From NCBI RefSeq assembly GCF_963675985.1, contig NZ_OY780957.1, forward strand, positions 1,635,501 to 1,699,500: a stretch of DNA of 64,000 bases. The letters are read 5' to 3'. Origin of the DNA: an uncultured Roseibium sp. GTDB taxonomy: Bacteria > Pseudomonadota > Alphaproteobacteria > Rhizobiales > Stappiaceae. Position numbers and translations under genes: made by a program. This document shows, piece after piece, positions 35,517 to 44,250 of this stretch. A model generated the notes under the pieces. The model searched no databases. It worked only from the letters and a program-made list of their open reading frames with translations, and had not been told where the DNA came from. How positions within the stretch are numbered: the first letter of the stretch is position 1; the number at the start of each line of letters is the position of its first letter.

Positions 35517-36209
35517 ATGCTCTCAGCCGCTTCCCGTGCCTTTGGACAGGTTTTCGAAAAGCCCTTTCGGGCCATTTTCTGGAAAATGCTGGGCTTCACC
35601 CTCGCGGTTCTTCTGCTCATATGGATCGCCCTTCAGGGGCTCGTCGCCGGGTTCGTCGACCTTCCCTATCCCTGGCTGAACACGGCGCTCTCGATCCTGA
35701 CCGGGGTCGGTGCCGTCATCGGTCTCGGCTTTCTGATCGCGCCGGTTTCGGCCTTGTTCGCCGGCCTGTTCCAGGACGAGATCGCCGACATCGTCGAGGC
35801 GCAGGATTATGCGGCCGATCCGCCCGGCAAGGCCATGGCCCTGATGCCCTCGATCTTCCTGGCGGTGAAATTCACCGGCGTGGTGATCCTCGGCAATATC
35901 TTCGCACTGCTGCTGCTCCTGGTCCCCGGCATCAACCTTGTCGCCTTCTTCGTGGTCAACGGTTATCTGCTAGGCCGGGAATTCTTCGAATTCGCCGCCA
36001 CCCGCTTCATGCCGGTTGAGGACGCGAAACGCCTGCGCAAAGCCAAAGGCGGGACCGTCTTCATGGGCGGGCTGGTCATCGCCGGCGTTCTGGCCGTGCC
36101 GATCCTCAACCTGATCACGCCCATCTTCGCCACCATCTTCATGATGCATGTGTTCAAGCAGGTTTCCGCTGGACAGGCCGCCCGATATGAAGAAGCTGGG
36201 AGCAGGTAG
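35517..36209 (+). CDS. EI24/CysZ-family membrane protein
   Basis: 230 residues with about four hydrophobic segments. The first helix pair (KMLGFTLAVLLLIWIALQGL) and the block LVPGINLVAFFVVNGYLLGREFFEF are typical of the EI24 domain (PF07264). CysZ members of this family move sulfate; other alphaproteobacterial members are uncharacterised, so a transport role is only possible. I start at ATG 35517 (MLSAASRAFGQVF) with AAGGA upstream; the frame extends to 35421 without similarity. It is followed 39 bases later by the glutaminase gene. Confidence 0.8.
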   Translation: MLSAASRAFGQVFEKPFRAIFWKMLGFTLAVLLLIWIALQGLVAGFVDLPYPWLNTALSILTGVGAVIGLGFLIAPVSALFAGLFQDEIADIVEAQDYAADPPGKAMALMPSIFLAVKFTGVVILGNIFALLLLLVPGINLVAFFVVNGYLLGREFFEFAATRFMPVEDAKRLRKAKGGTVFMGGLVIAGVLAVPILNLITPIFATIFMMHVFKQVSAGQAARYEEAGSR

Positions 36210-36248
36210 CCGCCAAGGCTGCCACGAACACTTGGCTAACGGGCCGGC

Positions 36249-37154
36249 ATGAAAGATCTCCTGGACGACATCTACGACAAGATCGGCCTCTCCCCGGACC
36301 GGGGCGGCGTGGCCACCTATATTCCCGAGCTTGCCAAGATCGATCCGCACCAGTTCGGCATGTGTGTCGTCACCGCCGACGGCAAGATCCATACGTCGGG
36401 CGATGCGGATGTCCCGTTTTCCATCCAGTCGGTGTCCAAGGTCTTCGCCCTTGCCCTGGCGCTGGGCAAGGTGGGAGATCAGCTGTGGCGCCGGGTCGGC
36501 CGGGAGCCGTCCGGTCTCTCTTTCAATTCGCTTCTGCTGCTGGAGCGCGAGGACGGTATTCCGCGCAATCCTTTCATCAATGCCGGCGCACTGATCGCAA
36601 CCGATACCTACCTCACCGGCTCGAGCCCGAAAGAGGCCCTGGGCCAGATCCTGCGTTTCATCCGCGCTGCCTCCGATGACGATGCCATCCACATCAACGA
36701 AATGGTCGCCCGCTCCGAGATCGCGACGGGGCACAGGAATATAGCGCTCGCCCATTATCTGGCCTCTTTCGGCAATCTGCATTCCCCGGCGGATCAGGTC
36801 TTCGGCACCTATTGCCACCAGTGCGGCATCGAGATGAGCTGCCGCCAGCTTGCCTTGGCCGGCCGGTTTCTGATCGATACCGAAGACGCGCCAAAGCTGG
36901 TGTCCCGCGAACGCCGGCGGCGGATTGCGGCCTTGATGATGACCTGCGGCCATTACGACGGTTCCGGTGACTTCGCCTTCCGCGTCGGCTTGCCGGGAAA
37001 AAGCGGGGTCGGCGGCGGCATTCTCGCCATTGCGCCGGGCAAGGCCTCGATCGCGGTCTGGTCGCCGGGGCTTAATCGATACGGCAATTCCAAACTCGGC
37101 ACCGAAGCGATGGAAATGTTTGCGAAGGCGACCGGCTGGTCAGTCTTCGGTTGA
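36249..37154 (+). CDS. glsA: Glutaminase
   Basis: 301 residues of serine-beta-lactamase-like fold. It hydrolyses glutamine to glutamate and ammonia. The catalytic S-x-x-K lies in FSIQSVSKVF (about 59-68), with PRNPFINAGALI and LAGRFLID further on. Full length with no extra domains. It follows the EI24 gene by 39 bases and could share its transcript. The 219-base gap to sdhC contains the sdh promoter. Confidence 0.95.
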   Translation: MKDLLDDIYDKIGLSPDRGGVATYIPELAKIDPHQFGMCVVTADGKIHTSGDADVPFSIQSVSKVFALALALGKVGDQLWRRVGREPSGLSFNSLLLLEREDGIPRNPFINAGALIATDTYLTGSSPKEALGQILRFIRAASDDDAIHINEMVARSEIATGHRNIALAHYLASFGNLHSPADQVFGTYCHQCGIEMSCRQLALAGRFLIDTEDAPKLVSRERRRRIAALMMTCGHYDGSGDFAFRVGLPGKSGVGGGILAIAPGKASIAVWSPGLNRYGNSKLGTEAMEMFAKATGWSVFG

Positions 37155-37272
37155 GCCCTAGCTTTGTTCTATGCAACGATTTTACGGGTCAGGAAGCATA
37201 CCCAGAAGTTGAATCGCGTGAAGTTTCGGTCCGTGCCGTTCAAAAACAATTCAGATTCATCCATTGGATGCT

Positions 37273-37301
37273 TTGACGGGACGATATCTTGGCGCTAGAA
37301 C
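37273..37301 (+). promoter_or_regulatory. Candidate sdh operon promoter
   Basis: TTGACG (37273-37278), a 17-base spacer and TAGAAC (37296-37301) form one of the better sigma70-like promoters in the window, 72 bases before sdhC. Confidence 0.55.
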
Positions 37302-37324
37302 GCATCAGGACAACGCTTTGAATT

Positions 37325-37348
37325 GCTTACGCTAACGTAAACGTAAGC
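37325..37348. promoter_or_regulatory. Nested TTACG/CGTAA palindrome in the sdh leader
   Basis: GCTTACG (37325-37331) is the inverse of CGTAAGC (37342-37348). Inside it, TTACG-CTAA-CGTAA (37327-37340) is a second palindrome, and ACGTAA occurs twice in tandem (37335-37346). It lies about 20 bases after the likely transcription start, a position suited to a repressor. The pattern resembles MerR-type LiuR boxes (ACGT-N2-ACGT), but no such regulator is nearby. Confidence 0.5.
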
Positions 37349-37373
37349 AGGCGTCGTACGGGAGAGAAGTTCC

Positions 37374-37772
37374 ATGTCGAATGCCGACCTGCGGGGCAAC
37401 CGCCCTTTGTCGCCCCATCTTCAGATCTACAAGCCGATCCTGACGATGGTTATGTCGATCCTGCACCGCGTTACCGGGGCAGCCCTCTATTTCGGAACCA
37501 TCCTGCTCGCCTGGTGGCTCATCGCCGCAGCCGCGGGCCCGGAGTATTTCGATTTCGTCAACTGGCTCTACGGCACGATCATCGGCCGGCTGGTCCTGTT
37601 CGGTTTCACCTGGGCCCTTGTGCACCACATGCTCGGCGGCCTGCGCCACTTCATCTGGGACATGGGCGCCGGTTTCGGCCGCGAGGCCCGCGAATGGCTG
37701 GCGCGCGCCACGATCATCGGTTCGGTCGCCGTCACGATCCTTTTGTGGATCATCGGCTACGCGGTTCGCTGA
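37374..37772 (+). CDS. sdhC: Succinate dehydrogenase cytochrome b556 subunit
   Basis: 132 residues with three membrane helices. The quinone-site region RPLSPHLQIYKPILTMVMSI is near the N-terminus, and the haem-ligand helix is HHMLGGLRHFIWDMG. It anchors complex II in the inner membrane with SdhD. GGGAGAGAAG precedes ATG 37374. First gene of the sdh operon, just downstream of a promoter and palindrome. Confidence 0.97.
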   Translation: MSNADLRGNRPLSPHLQIYKPILTMVMSILHRVTGAALYFGTILLAWWLIAAAAGPEYFDFVNWLYGTIIGRLVLFGFTWALVHHMLGGLRHFIWDMGAGFGREAREWLARATIIGSVAVTILLWIIGYAVR

Positions 37773-37783
37773 GGGAGAAGACA

Positions 37784-38167
37784 ATGACTGATATGCGCAC
37801 CCCTCTTGCCAAGGTTCGCGGGCTCGGCTCCGCCAAGGAAGGCACCGATCATTTCTGGAAACAGCGTCTGACGGCCTTCGCCAACGTGTTCCTGATTTCC
37901 TTCTTCGTGATTCTCGTGATTTCGCTGCAGGGGTCTTCCCACGGCGACGTTATCGAATGCCTGAAGAACCCCCTCGTTTCGATCGTCCTTCTCCTGGTGA
38001 TCCTGTCGGGCGTCTATCACATGAAGCTCGGCATGCAGGTCATCATCGAGGATTACATTCACGGTGACGGCCTGAAGGTGCTGAGCCTGATGGCGAACAC
38101 GTTCTTTTGTGCATTCATCGGCCTCGGCTGCATCTTCGCCGTGCTGAAAATTGGCTTTGGAGGCTGA
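37784..38167 (+). CDS. sdhD: Succinate dehydrogenase membrane anchor subunit
   Basis: 127 residues. An N-terminal RVRGLGSAKEGT-type block (here KVRGLGSAKEGTDHFWKQRL) typical of alphaproteobacterial SdhD is followed by three hydrophobic segments, with the second-helix His in GVYHMKLGMQVIIEDYIHG. ATG 37784 has GAGGGAGAAG ahead. It begins 11 bases after sdhC and ends 5 bases before sdhA. Confidence 0.95.
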   Translation: MTDMRTPLAKVRGLGSAKEGTDHFWKQRLTAFANVFLISFFVILVISLQGSSHGDVIECLKNPLVSIVLLLVILSGVYHMKLGMQVIIEDYIHGDGLKVLSLMANTFFCAFIGLGCIFAVLKIGFGG

Positions 38168-38172
38168 CCCTG

Positions 38173-39999
38173 ATGGCCAACACATATGAATTCGTCGACC
38201 ACAGCTACGACGTGGTCGTGGTCGGTGCCGGCGGTGCCGGCCTGCGTGCGACCCTCGGCATGGCCGAACAGGGGCTCCGCACCGCCTGTATCAGCAAGGT
38301 CTTCCCGACCCGCTCCCACACGGTTGCCGCCCAGGGCGGGATCGCCGCGTCTCTCGTCAACATGACGCCGGACAGCTGGCAGTGGCACATGTACGACACG
38401 GTGAAGGGCTCCGACTGGCTCGGCGACACCGACGCCATGGAATACCTTGCCCGCGAAGCGCCGGCAGCCGTGATCGAGCTCGAGCACTACGGCGTGCCCT
38501 TCTCGCGTAACGAGGAAGGCAAGATCTACCAGCGCCCGTTCGGCGGTCACATGCAGAACTTCGGTGACGGCCCCCCCGTGCAGCGCACCTGCGCGGCCGC
38601 GGACCGGACCGGCCACGCCATCCTGCACACGCTTTACGGCCAGTCTCTGCGCAACAACGCCGAGTTCTTCATCGAGTATTTCGCGCTCGACCTGATCATG
38701 TCGGATGACGGCGTCTGCCAGGGTGTGATTGCCTGGAACCTGGACGACGGGACCATTCATCGCTTCTCCGCCAAGATGGTCGTGCTTGCGACCGGCGGTT
38801 ACGGCCGGTCCTACTTCTCCTGTACCTCGGCCCATACCTGCACCGGTGACGGTGGCGGCATGGTCGCCCGTGCCGGCCTGCCGCTGCAGGACATGGAGTT
38901 CGTGCAGTTCCATCCGACCGGCATCTACGGCGCCGGCTGCCTGATCACCGAAGGCGCGCGCGGCGAGGGCGGTTACCTGACCAACTCCGAAGGCGAGCGC
39001 TTCATGGAGCGCTATGCGCCGTCGGCGAAGGACCTGGCGTCCCGCGACGTGGTTTCCCGCTGCATGACCATTGAAATCCGCGAAGGCCGCGGCGTCGGCC
39101 CGAAGAAGGACCACATCTTCCTGCATCTGGATCACCTGGATCCGGCCCTGCTGGCGGAACGTCTCCCGGGCATTTCCGAATCGGCCAAGATCTTCGCCGG
39201 TGTCGACCTGACCAAGGAGCCGATCCCGGTCCTGCCGACCGTCCACTACAACATGGGCGGCATTCCGACCAACTACTGGGGCGAAGTGCTGAACGCGGAC
39301 GCCGAAAATCCCGATCGCATCCAGCCGGGCCTGATGGCCGTCGGCGAAGCCGCCTGCGCTTCGGTGCACGGCGCCAACCGCCTCGGTTCCAACTCGCTGA
39401 CCGACCTTGTTGTGTTCGGCCGCGCCGCCGCCATCCGTGCCGGCCAGGTGATCGACCGGAAAGCCGCCGTGCCGACGCCGAACGAAGCCTCCTGCGAAAA
39501 GATCATGGACCGCTTCGACCGTCTGCGGAACGCGAACGGCAAGACCCCGACCGCCGACCTGCGTGAAAAGATGCAGCGCGCCATGCAGGAAGACGCTGCC
39601 GTCTTCCGCACCCAGGAGAGCCTGGAGCAGGGCTGCAAGCGTCTGACGGAGATCTGGGGTGAGCTGAAGGACATCAAGGTCACCGACCGGTCGATGATCT
39701 GGAACTCCGACCTGGTGGAAACGCTGGAGCTGGAAAACCTGATGGCCAACGCCATCACCACGGTCCACGGCGCGGAAGCCCGCAAGGAGAGCCGCGGCGC
39801 CCATGCCCGCGAGGACTACAAGGACGGTCCGTTCAGCGGTCGCGACGACGAGAACTGGCGCAAGCATACGCTCGCCCGCGTCAGCGAGGCCGGCGAGGTC
39901 AAGCTGGATTACCGCCCGGTGGTCACCGAACCGTTGACCACGCCCGAGCAGGGCGGCATCGACCCGAAGAAGATCGCGCCGAAGGCGCGCGTCTACTAA
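38173..39999 (+). CDS. sdhA: Succinate dehydrogenase flavoprotein subunit
   Basis: 608 residues. SdhA oxidises succinate to fumarate with covalently bound FAD. The dinucleotide fold VVVGAGGAGLRATLGMAEQG is N-terminal, the FAD-linking His is residue 49 in RSHTVAAQGG, and the active-site region HPTGIYGAGCLITEGARGEG is intact. The C-terminal helical domain ends DPKKIAPKARVY. The start ATG 38173 lies 5 bases after sdhD; the upstream open frame to 38107 overlaps sdhD. Confidence 0.99.
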   Translation: MANTYEFVDHSYDVVVVGAGGAGLRATLGMAEQGLRTACISKVFPTRSHTVAAQGGIAASLVNMTPDSWQWHMYDTVKGSDWLGDTDAMEYLAREAPAAVIELEHYGVPFSRNEEGKIYQRPFGGHMQNFGDGPPVQRTCAAADRTGHAILHTLYGQSLRNNAEFFIEYFALDLIMSDDGVCQGVIAWNLDDGTIHRFSAKMVVLATGGYGRSYFSCTSAHTCTGDGGGMVARAGLPLQDMEFVQFHPTGIYGAGCLITEGARGEGGYLTNSEGERFMERYAPSAKDLASRDVVSRCMTIEIREGRGVGPKKDHIFLHLDHLDPALLAERLPGISESAKIFAGVDLTKEPIPVLPTVHYNMGGIPTNYWGEVLNADAENPDRIQPGLMAVGEAACASVHGANRLGSNSLTDLVVFGRAAAIRAGQVIDRKAAVPTPNEASCEKIMDRFDRLRNANGKTPTADLREKMQRAMQEDAAVFRTQESLEQGCKRLTEIWGELKDIKVTDRSMIWNSDLVETLELENLMANAITTVHGAEARKESRGAHAREDYKDGPFSGRDDENWRKHTLARVSEAGEVKLDYRPVVTEPLTTPEQGGIDPKKIAPKARVY

Positions 40000-40014
40000 G
40001 GAGCGGCAGGTCCC

Positions 40015-40860
40015 GTGAGCGCATCGGCTGCCATCATGGATACGGAAAGCCCCTTCGGCACCTACAAGGCCGAAGGGCTCGTCCGCTACGCATGGAAACT
40101 GGCGGATCGTCACGATCTGTCGGCCTCCCTGCGCAAGCGGATCCGTGCCCTGGTGTCGCGCCTGTTCACCGGACCCTATGACACCGAAGCGGACGGCCTG
40201 AAGTTCCGGATCTATCCGGGCCAGAACTACGACGACCGCAAGATCCTGGCCAAGGGCCGGCTGCCGGAAAAGGACGAGCACAAGCTGCTGCGCCCCTATC
40301 TGGAGATCGGCACGACGTTTGTGGATGTGGGCGCCAACATCGGCAGCTACACCCTTTTCGCCGCAAGCCGGGGTGCTAGGGTGCTGGCCGTCGAGGCCAA
40401 CCCGGAAACGGCACGGAAGCTCGCCTTCAACATCAAGGCCAACGGTCTTGATCAGGTGAAGATCGCAGGGGTCGCCATCGGCGAAAGCGAAGGCACCCTG
40501 TCGCTCTGGCTGGAGCCCTCCAACTGCGGCTTTGCCACCCTGGTGGAAGACCTGACCACCGGCGAATGGGCCGGCGACTGGTCCCCGAGAGAGGTGGCCG
40601 TCCGTCCGCTGGCGGACGTTCTGGCCGATCAGGGCGTGGACCGGGTCGATGTGCTCAAGGTCGATGTGGAAGGCTTCGAGGACCGGGTGGTCCTGCCTTA
40701 CCTGCGCAACACGGATCGGTCCGCCTGGCCGCGGGTCATCATGCTTGAAACGAATTGCCGGCCGCACTGGGCCGAGGACTGTGTTTCCGAACTGGAGACC
40801 CTCGGCTACCGCGCAACCGGTTTAACGATTGACAACACGGTGTTCGAGCTTCCCGCCTGA
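40015..40860 (+). CDS. FkbM-family methyltransferase
   Basis: 281 residues. The SAM-binding motif TFVDVGANIGSYTLFAA starts at about residue 102, AVEANPETARKL is motif II, and VDVLKVDVEGFEDRVVLPYL is the FkbM post-domain. The first ~95 residues are a less conserved leader region with no signal peptide. FkbM enzymes usually O-methylate sugars, polyketides or small molecules; the substrate here is unknown. The start is GTG 40015, with AAGGAGCGGCAGG upstream. It sits 15 bases after sdhA and 59 before sdhB, inside the complex II operon, so it is expressed with SDH. Its GC content matches its neighbours. Confidence 0.85.
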   Translation: MSASAAIMDTESPFGTYKAEGLVRYAWKLADRHDLSASLRKRIRALVSRLFTGPYDTEADGLKFRIYPGQNYDDRKILAKGRLPEKDEHKLLRPYLEIGTTFVDVGANIGSYTLFAASRGARVLAVEANPETARKLAFNIKANGLDQVKIAGVAIGESEGTLSLWLEPSNCGFATLVEDLTTGEWAGDWSPREVAVRPLADVLADQGVDRVDVLKVDVEGFEDRVVLPYLRNTDRSAWPRVIMLETNCRPHWAEDCVSELETLGYRATGLTIDNTVFELPA

Positions 40861-40919
40861 ACGCCGCACAGATGTGGCCCGGACGCGATAAAGCGGGCCC
40901 AAACGCGGAGCGATGAAAA

Positions 40920-41702
40920 ATGGTTCAGCTGACGCTTCCCCGGAACTCCCAGGTGACGGCAGGCAAGGTATGGGACAAGCCGGCCGGCGCGACCAACCTG
41001 CGCGAATACCGGATCTACCGCTGGAACCCGGACGATGGCCGGAACCCGCGTGTCGACACCTATTTCGTCGATGCCGACGACTGCGGCCCGATGGTTCTCG
41101 ACGGGCTCATCTACATCAAGAACAAGATCGACCCGACGCTGACCTTCCGCCGCTCCTGCCGAGAAGGCATCTGCGGCTCCTGCGCAATGAATATCGATGG
41201 CACCAACACGCTGGCCTGCACCAAGGGCGTGGATGAGGTTGCCGGCGATGTGGTCAAGATCTACCCGCTGCCGCACATGGCGGTGGTCAAGGATCTGGTG
41301 CCGGACATGACTCAGTTCTACGCCCAGCACCGTTCCATCGAGCCCTGGCTGCAGACCGTGTCGCCTGCGCCGGAAAAGGAATGGCTCCAGTCCCACGACG
41401 ACCGGACCAAGCTCGACGGCCTCTACGAATGCATCCTCTGCGCCTGCTGTTCGACCTCGTGCCCGAGCTACTGGTGGAACGGCGACCGCTACCTCGGCCC
41501 GGCCATCCTGCTGCAGGCCTACCGGTGGCTGATCGACAGCCGCGACGAGGCCACCGGCGAGCGCCTGGACAATCTGGAAGACCCGTTCCGGCTCTACCGC
41601 TGCCACACCATCATGAACTGCTCGCAAGCCTGCCCGAAGGGCCTCAATCCGGCCAAGGCGATCGCCGAGATCAAGAAGATGATGGTCGAACGGCGGGTAT
41701 AA
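40920..41702 (+). CDS. sdhB: Succinate dehydrogenase iron-sulfur subunit
   Basis: 260 residues. All three cluster motifs are present: [2Fe-2S] SCREGICGSCAMN with a further Cys in TLACTKG, [4Fe-4S] CILCACCSTSCPSYWW, and the [3Fe-4S] region CHTIMNCSQACPKGLNPAKA. It passes electrons from SdhA to ubiquinone. Separated from sdhA by the FkbM gene. ATG 40920 has CGGAG upstream. A strong UUCG-loop terminator follows. Confidence 0.98.
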   Translation: MVQLTLPRNSQVTAGKVWDKPAGATNLREYRIYRWNPDDGRNPRVDTYFVDADDCGPMVLDGLIYIKNKIDPTLTFRRSCREGICGSCAMNIDGTNTLACTKGVDEVAGDVVKIYPLPHMAVVKDLVPDMTQFYAQHRSIEPWLQTVSPAPEKEWLQSHDDRTKLDGLYECILCACCSTSCPSYWWNGDRYLGPAILLQAYRWLIDSRDEATGERLDNLEDPFRLYRCHTIMNCSQACPKGLNPAKAIAEIKKMMVERRV

Positions 41703-41726
41703 CCGGCATTCGGCTTGCAAATTTTT

Positions 41727-41752
41727 AAAGCGGGCTTCGGCCCGCTTTTTTT
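41727..41752 (+). terminator. Intrinsic terminator of the sdh operon
   Basis: AAAGCGGGC-TTCG-GCCCGCTTT is a 9-bp stem with a stable UUCG tetraloop, followed by a T run to 41752. Confidence 0.95.
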
Positions 41753-41772
41753 GTAGCCAAAGGTGAACTCCC

Positions 41773-42567
41773 ATGGACGATACGATTGTTGCCGAAATCC
41801 GGTCCCGGCTGAAGTCGCTGGAAGCGCAGGAGCGGATCACCATTCCGCTTGCTATTGAAAGCGGCAGCAGGGCCTGGGGGTTTCCGTCTCCGGACAGCGA
41901 CTACGACTGCCGGTTTGTCTATGTCCGGCCGCTTGCCGAAACCTTCACCCTATTCCCGCGGCGGGATGTCATTGAAGAACCGCTGACCGAAATCTTCGAC
42001 ATCAACGGCTGGGAGCTCTCCAAGGCGTTGCGCCTGATGCTTGCCGGTAATGCGGTGATTGTCGAATGGCTCAGATCGACCTTCGCCTATCAGGAGAACG
42101 GGGAATTTCGGGAAGCCGCGTTGCAGCTGGCGGAAAAAGTCTGCGACAGAAGGCTGATCGGCAAACATTATTATCATCTGGCGCAGAACCAGATGAAACG
42201 GTTCATCACACCCGGCGAACCGGTGGCCCTCAAGAAGGTTCTCTATGTCCTCCGGCCGCTCATGGCCATTCTCTGGCTGGAAGCAAACCCGGACGCAGCC
42301 GTTGCTCCCATGGATTTTCATGAACTGCGGGCGTCGGCGGATGTTCCGGAGCATGTCTCTGAAAAAATGGATGAGCTGCTTCGGTTGAAGGCGCAAACCG
42401 GGGAAATCGGTACGGACCTTTTGGATCCGTCCCTCGCGGATTTCCTCTTCTCGACGTTTCAGCGTCTGGAACCCTGGAGTTCCGCCGCTCCCTCAGTGTC
42501 AGATCGTGAGCCGATCGTAGACGAATTCTGGCGCTACTGGTCGCGCGAACTGGCTCCGGCCGCTTAA
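41773..42567 (+). CDS. Predicted nucleotidyltransferase, RlaP/YcgL-like (PF10127)
   Basis: 264 residues. The minimal nucleotidyltransferase motif is ESGSRAWGFPSPDSDYDCRF (about 29-48), with the two metal-binding Asp in SDYDCRF. The rest is helical. The family is called RNA-repair-pathway polymerase-beta-like because some members sit with RNA ligase genes; none is present here. The start ATG 41773 lies 20 bases after the sdh terminator, so its promoter would have to overlap that region or read-through supplies it. Substrate unknown. Confidence 0.75.
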   Translation: MDDTIVAEIRSRLKSLEAQERITIPLAIESGSRAWGFPSPDSDYDCRFVYVRPLAETFTLFPRRDVIEEPLTEIFDINGWELSKALRLMLAGNAVIVEWLRSTFAYQENGEFREAALQLAEKVCDRRLIGKHYYHLAQNQMKRFITPGEPVALKKVLYVLRPLMAILWLEANPDAAVAPMDFHELRASADVPEHVSEKMDELLRLKAQTGEIGTDLLDPSLADFLFSTFQRLEPWSSAAPSVSDREPIVDEFWRYWSRELAPAA

Positions 42568-42685
42568 TCCTCGGCGTCCGCAATGCATGGGGTGGGGATA
42601 CCGCACGCTTCCTTTTTTACCCTTGCGGGTTGCGATAAAATGTTCTTTATTTGTTCCTATAATTTATTAGCGAGGAACGGGTCCC

Positions 42686-43075
42686 ATGGGCATTCTCGAT
42701 CACGTTGGTTTTGCGGTTTCCGATTTTGAAAAGTCGAAGGCCTTTTATGCGCAGGCGCTGGCGCCGCTTGATATCAAGGCTCTGATGGAAGTCACGCCGG
42801 AGATGACCGGCTGCGACGCGCATTGCGGTTTTGGCATCGACAAGCCGGAATTCTGGATCGGCACCGGCGAGCCGCTCACCGGCAGCTTGCACGTGGCCTT
42901 TACCGCCCCGAGCCGGGCCGTTGTCGATGCGTTTTACGAGGCTGCGATGGCCGCCGGCGGCCGGGACAACGGCGCGCCCGGATTGCGGCCGCATTATCAC
43001 GAAAACTACTACGGCGCCTTCGTGCTTGATCCCGACGGCCACAACATCGAGGCGGTCTGCCATCGTCCGGAATGA
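42686..43075 (+). CDS. VOC-family (glyoxalase/dioxygenase superfamily) protein
   Basis: 129 residues, one complete VOC fold. LDHVGFAVSDFEKSKAFYAQ starts the first beta-alpha-beta-beta-beta unit and YYGAFVLDPDGHNIEAVCH closes the second, the usual ending of the family. Candidate metal ligands include the N-terminal His and the late Glu. AGGAACGGG precedes ATG 42686. A second, unrelated-looking VOC gene follows, 23 bases downstream. Confidence 0.85.
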   Translation: MGILDHVGFAVSDFEKSKAFYAQALAPLDIKALMEVTPEMTGCDAHCGFGIDKPEFWIGTGEPLTGSLHVAFTAPSRAVVDAFYEAAMAAGGRDNGAPGLRPHYHENYYGAFVLDPDGHNIEAVCHRPE

Positions 43076-43098
43076 GGGCCAAACAGGAGGATTTCCGT

Positions 43099-43476
43099 AT
43101 GCACAAAAGCAGATTGGCGGTGGCGGTCATCGACTGCCATGAGGGTGATCTCGACGAACACGCCGCCTTCTGGGCAGGCGCTCTCGGACGCACCGGGGAA
43201 GACCGGCCGAAGGATCCGAAATATCGCGACCTCATCGGCCCTGAGGGAGAATTGCGCGTCCTGGTGCAAGCCGTTGATCACAATCCGCGGGTTCATTTTG
43301 ATATTGAAACCGATGATATTCCCGCCGAGGTCGCGCGTTTGACCGGGCTCGGCGCAAGGGAGGTCGGCAACTGCAAGTCCTGGGTGGTGATGGAAGCCCC
43401 GAGTGGGCACCGATTCTGCGTCGTCGGGCCACAGCGCCTGGACTTTGAGGAAAACGCCAACGTCTGGACCGACTGA
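43099..43476 (+). CDS. VOC-family protein
   Basis: 125 residues. The N-terminus HKSRLAVAVIDCHEGDLDEH, AAFWAGALGR and the close APSGHRFCVVGPQR identify the VOC-like fold of the glyoxalase-like type. ATG 43099 is favoured by AGGAGG just upstream; an in-frame ATG at 43072 overlaps the previous stop (ATGA). Probably one transcript with the preceding VOC gene. Substrates are unknown. Confidence 0.82.
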   Translation: MHKSRLAVAVIDCHEGDLDEHAAFWAGALGRTGEDRPKDPKYRDLIGPEGELRVLVQAVDHNPRVHFDIETDDIPAEVARLTGLGAREVGNCKSWVVMEAPSGHRFCVVGPQRLDFEENANVWTD

Positions 43477-43601
43477 AGCCGCTTCTCCTTGCCGAGACGT
43501 TCACACGCCATCAAACCAACGCGATCATGCGCTGCAAGAGGGTGACGTGGCCGCACGAGTGGCTTAGGTCTGGAACCGGAATAACCGAGAGGTCCCAGAC
43601 C

Positions 43602-44243
43602 ATGCGTGCCCTAGTCCTTGCTGCCACCGTTGCCGTTGCCAGTGCAACAGCTGTTCTGCCTGTCAAAGCCGAGACCGCCGTCGTTGCCGGCGGATGCTTC
43701 TGGTGCGTGGAATCCGATCTGGAAAGCCTGCCCGCCGTGCGCGAGGTCATCTCGGGCTATGCGGGCGGAACGACAAACAATCCCACGTACCGGAACTATC
43801 ACGACGGCGATCACCTGGAGGTGGTCAAGGTGGATTTCGATGAGACCCAGCTGAGCTATCGCGACCTTGTCGCAATTTTTCTGCGCACCATCGACGTGAC
43901 AGACGCCGGCGGCCAGTTCTGCGATCGCGGTCATGGCTATTCGACCGCGATCTACCCGCTGGACGACAAGCAGGCAGCGGAAGCGAAGGCCGCCATTGCC
44001 GAGGCGGAAAAGGATTTAGGCAAAAAGATCGTGACGCCGGTCGAAAAACCGGCGGTCTTCTGGCCGGCGGAAGATTATCACCAGGACTACTACAAGAGCA
44101 GTGTGCGAACGCTGACCCGCTTCGGCTACGTCAAGCGCTCCGACGCCTACAAGGGCTACCGCAAGGCTTGCGGCCGCGATGCGCGGGTCAAGGCGGTCTG
44201 GGGCGCGGAGGCCTACAAGGGTCTGCCGCACCACGGGTCCTGA
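43602..44243 (+). CDS. msrA: Peptide-methionine (S)-S-oxide reductase with signal peptide
   Basis: 213 residues. An N-terminal Sec-type signal peptide (ALVLAATVAVASATAVLPVKA) precedes the MsrA domain, whose catalytic Cys lies in GGCFWCVE (about 31-38). YSTAIYPLDD and the FWPAEDYHQDYY block are conserved. It reduces the S-epimer of methionine sulfoxide. The leader indicates a periplasmic enzyme, less common than the cytosolic form. ATG 43602 has GAGAGG upstream and gives the signal peptide; the open frame upstream (43527) does not fit. Convergent with the LytTR gene, 7 bases apart. Confidence 0.95.
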   Translation: MRALVLAATVAVASATAVLPVKAETAVVAGGCFWCVESDLESLPAVREVISGYAGGTTNNPTYRNYHDGDHLEVVKVDFDETQLSYRDLVAIFLRTIDVTDAGGQFCDRGHGYSTAIYPLDDKQAAEAKAAIAEAEKDLGKKIVTPVEKPAVFWPAEDYHQDYYKSSVRTLTRFGYVKRSDAYKGYRKACGRDARVKAVWGAEAYKGLPHHGS

Positions 44244-44250
44244 AAACCGG

